A DNA stretch of 23,819 bases from positions 1-23,819 of the forward strand of contig CAKNZJ010000203.1 in NCBI GenBank assembly GCA_932222125.1, given 5' to 3'. How positions within the stretch are numbered: position 1 is the first letter of the stretch; each line of letters opens with the position of its first letter. A program made the translations under genes and the position numbers. This document shows, piece after piece, positions 22,721 to 23,819 of the stretch. Below the pieces are notes generated by a model. It saw nothing but the letters and a program-made list of their open reading frames with translations, was not told the origin of the DNA and did not search any database. The stretch comes from an uncultured Clostridia bacterium (lineage in GTDB: Bacteria; Bacillota; Clostridia; Oscillospirales; Oscillospiraceae).

Positions 22721-22734
22721 TTATTCCCACTCGA
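22721..22734. other. Right attachment core (guaA-type)
   Basis: TTATTCCCACTCGA reads TCGAGTGGGAATAA on the minus strand, the usual coding end of guaA (E-W-E-stop). The sequence right of it does not continue as guaA (no P-G-T-I before E-W-E), so this is not the intact chromosomal gene but a junction, probably with another element. Confidence 0.55.
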
Positions 22735-22834
22735 CAAATCCTATTATATGGGACTGTATTTTCTATGTTTTCACGGATAAATTATTCGCGAATTTGTTAA
22801 TGTTTCACCTGTTATTTTTGGCCGCTCAATTTCT

Positions 22835-22852
22835 TAGTATCAAAATAGTATC
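22835..22852 (+). repeat. Arm-type repeat pair of a further element to the right
   Basis: TAGTATC at 22835-22841 recurs at 22846-22852, again with an 11-bp period. Its first copy starts 103 nt after the end of the core (22732), exactly the distance of the left arm at 12414 from the core ending at 12311. Apart from the terminator beside it, no gene lies between 22606 and 22919. Confidence 0.55.
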
Positions 22853-22854
22853 AC

Positions 22855-22891
22855 AAAAGGCGGAGAAATGCAACCACATTCCCCGCCTTTT
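22855..22891 (-). terminator. Terminator of the hypothetical membrane-anchored protein
   Basis: AAAAGGCGG (22855-22863) and CCGCCTTTT (22883-22891) form a perfect 9-bp stem that ends in TTTT on the minus strand, 29 nt after the stop codon of the gene at 22920. Confidence 0.75.
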
Positions 22892-22919
22892 CCAAATCAC
22901 TTCTCATTTTTCTTTAATA

Positions 22920-23450
22920 CTATTCCTTGATATGTTCTAAGCGATTCCCCTCTTGGTCAAACAATTCATATACTTCATACTTGCCAGTTCCAGTCCCATA
23001 AAACAAGTGATAACCGTTTATATCTAAAGGTGTCAACTCTTGATTTTGATAGGTAATAGCGGCTACATCTTCGTCATAAGCGACAGCCATCACAACATAT
23101 TTATCACTTTTATCATACCAAGAAACCAATACTTGCGTTCTAAGGTCACCACTGTCGAGCTTTTGAGGTATTTCAATATTTAGAGAGCCATTCATTTCAA
23201 CAACGCTATAAAAAATACTGTTTTTTTGTATGATAGCGTTCTGGAGTTCATTATTATTATTTTCGTTAGTATATATTACTACAATAAGATTTTCATCAAT
23301 TTGTTGGGAGGTTAAGATTTCGCCTACTTCAAACGGATATTTTATTCTGTTGAGTGCAGTATCAATACTTTTAGGAAAGTATATAAAAGAACCAATTACC
23401 ACACTTAAAAAGATAAATAGTCCAATAAAAATTAGTTTTCTGTTTTTCAT
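22920..23450 (-). CDS. Hypothetical membrane-anchored protein
   Basis: This 176-aa protein has a short basic start (MKNRK), one hydrophobic segment at about 6-25 that could be a signal anchor, and an outside domain rich in Asn, Glu and beta-prone stretches (YHLFYGTGTGKYEVYELFDQEGN). There is no lipobox cysteine. I do not recognise a family. GGAGG lies 6 nt before the ATG and it has its own promoter and terminator. It is markedly AT-rich compared with its surroundings, which suggests cargo gained separately. It lies at the left end of the proposed third element. Confidence 0.65.
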   Translation of the reverse strand: MKNRKLIFIGLFIFLSVVIGSFIYFPKSIDTALNRIKYPFEVGEILTSQQIDENLIVVIYTNENNNNELQNAIIQKNSIFYSVVEMNGSLNIEIPQKLDSGDLRTQVLVSWYDKSDKYVVMAVAYDEDVAAITYQNQELTPLDINGYHLFYGTGTGKYEVYELFDQEGNRLEHIKE

Positions 23451-23481
23451 GTGCGGCCTCCAATGGGAATTTATCGTTTAC

Positions 23482-23510
23482 ATTATAACAGTAAAATTCC
23501 CTGCTGACAA
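23482..23510 (-). promoter_or_regulatory. Promoter of the hypothetical membrane-anchored protein
   Basis: On the minus strand TTGTCA (complement of 23505-23510) and a perfect TATAAT (complement of 23482-23487) are 17 nt apart, with an extended TG before the -10. Confidence 0.75.
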
Positions 23511-23515
23511 GTACA

Positions 23516-23546
23516 AAACGGGAGGGCACCCCATAGAGTGCCCTCC
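23516..23546 (-). terminator. Terminator of the gene at the right edge
   Basis: GGAGGGCAC (23521-23529) and GTGCCCTCC (23538-23546) form a perfect 9-bp stem with an 8-nt loop. On the minus strand CGTTTTG follows. It lies 10 nt after the stop codon of the partial gene. Confidence 0.75.
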
Positions 23547-23555
23547 TGCTGTCCG

Positions 23556-23819
23556 TTACCTCGCCCCCCGTCTAAACCTCCGCTTTGCTTTCTTCTGCTC
23601 CCGCTCTTGCGCCTCCCGGCGCTTTGCGTCCTCCACGGCTCGCTCTACTTCCTCCGGGCCGAAAGCCCGCTTGACCCGCTCAAAGTCGGCAACAGCACCC
23701 CGCAGGGCCTTGTTCTCCAACTTCGTTTCCTGCAAGCGGTCGGACAACCGCTCGTTTCCTTCCCTGGCCCGTCCATAGTCCCCCTGCAAACGCTCATACT
23801 TCCCTTTCAACTCGACATA
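23556..23819 (-). CDS. C-terminal coiled coil of a gene cut by the window edge
   Basis: The last 87 codons of a larger minus-strand gene; the frame is open to the window edge, so the start lies outside. The sequence is a heptad-like coiled coil (YERLQGDYGRAREGNERL, then ERVKRAFGPEEVERA) ending in a very basic tail (KKAKRRFRRGAR). Relaxases of clostridial integrative elements often end this way, so a mobilization protein is the likeliest guess, but the catalytic part is not visible. Other coiled-coil proteins are possible. Confidence 0.55.
   Translation of the reverse strand, partial: YVELKGKYERLQGDYGRAREGNERLSDRLQETKLENKALRGAVADFERVKRAFGPEEVERAVEDAKRREAQEREQKKAKRRFRRGAR

Larger units (their letters stand above)
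12302..22732 (+). mobile_element. Integrative mobilizable element of about 10.4 kb
   Basis: The element is bounded by ATTCCCACTC direct repeats (12302-12311, 22723-22732). Related arm repeats lie inside both ends (GTAGCC pairs at 12415-12431 and 22634-22650). The integrase lies at the right end, reading outward. Backbone genes are integrase, XRE regulator, excisionase-like protein, RepA-type ATPase, MobV relaxase and oriT. Cargo is the CXXC/4Fe-4S/TlpA operon and a two-component system. No type IV secretion genes are present, so transfer would need a helper element. Boundaries are inferred from repeats and gene order. Confidence 0.65.

Noticed and set aside
22721..22919. 3' end of chromosomal guaA
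   Set aside because: Only the last codons (E-W-E-stop) match; the sequence before them in the minus direction lacks the conserved P-G-T-I and any open guaA frame.

Overview
The window looks like a stack of mobile elements from a moderately high-GC gut Clostridia-type Firmicute. The evidence is strong AGGAGG ribosome-binding sites, TTGACA/TATAAT promoters and gene families known from clostridial conjugative and integrative elements. No rRNA, tRNA, CRISPR array or clear chromosomal housekeeping gene was seen, so the species cannot be named.

Positions 1-7850 hold the end of one element. Two ParB-fold genes and a small conserved gene come first. After a strong promoter and a terminator-like leader hairpin follows a tightly packed operon of three large serine recombinases and a fourth, resolvase-like protein that has lost its catalytic serine. 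Positions 7871-9955 are an AT-rich two-gene cargo: an ABC-type six-TM membrane protein without an ATPase, overlapping a DUF2971 protein. Its terminator abuts a Tn916-family tyrosine integrase gene (9937-10911, minus strand) that is cut off just after its HxxR motif. The matching excisionase-like gene, divergent promoters, an operator-like palindrome, a regulator and a small unknown gene follow, up to about 12.2 kb.

Positions 12302-22732 are best read as a complete integrative mobilizable element of about 10.4 kb. The 10-bp sequence ATTCCCACTC lies at both ends; on the minus strand it reads like the 3' end of guaA. Paired arm-type repeats with an 11-bp period lie inside each end. The backbone is a tyrosine integrase, an XRE regulator, an excisionase-like protein, a RepA-type ATPase, an iteron-like repeat cluster, a MobV relaxase and a pMV158-like oriT. 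The cargo is a redox module (CXXC miniprotein, membrane 4Fe-4S protein, TlpA-like lipoprotein) divergent from an OmpR/histidine-kinase pair.

The sequence outside both ends repeats the same plan. An arm-type pair lies just left of the left core, and another lies to the right of the right core at exactly the same 103-nt spacing as the element's own left arm. This suggests that three related elements accreted in tandem at one attachment site. The third element would start at 22732 and runs off the window with a membrane-anchored unknown protein and the coiled-coil end of a larger gene.
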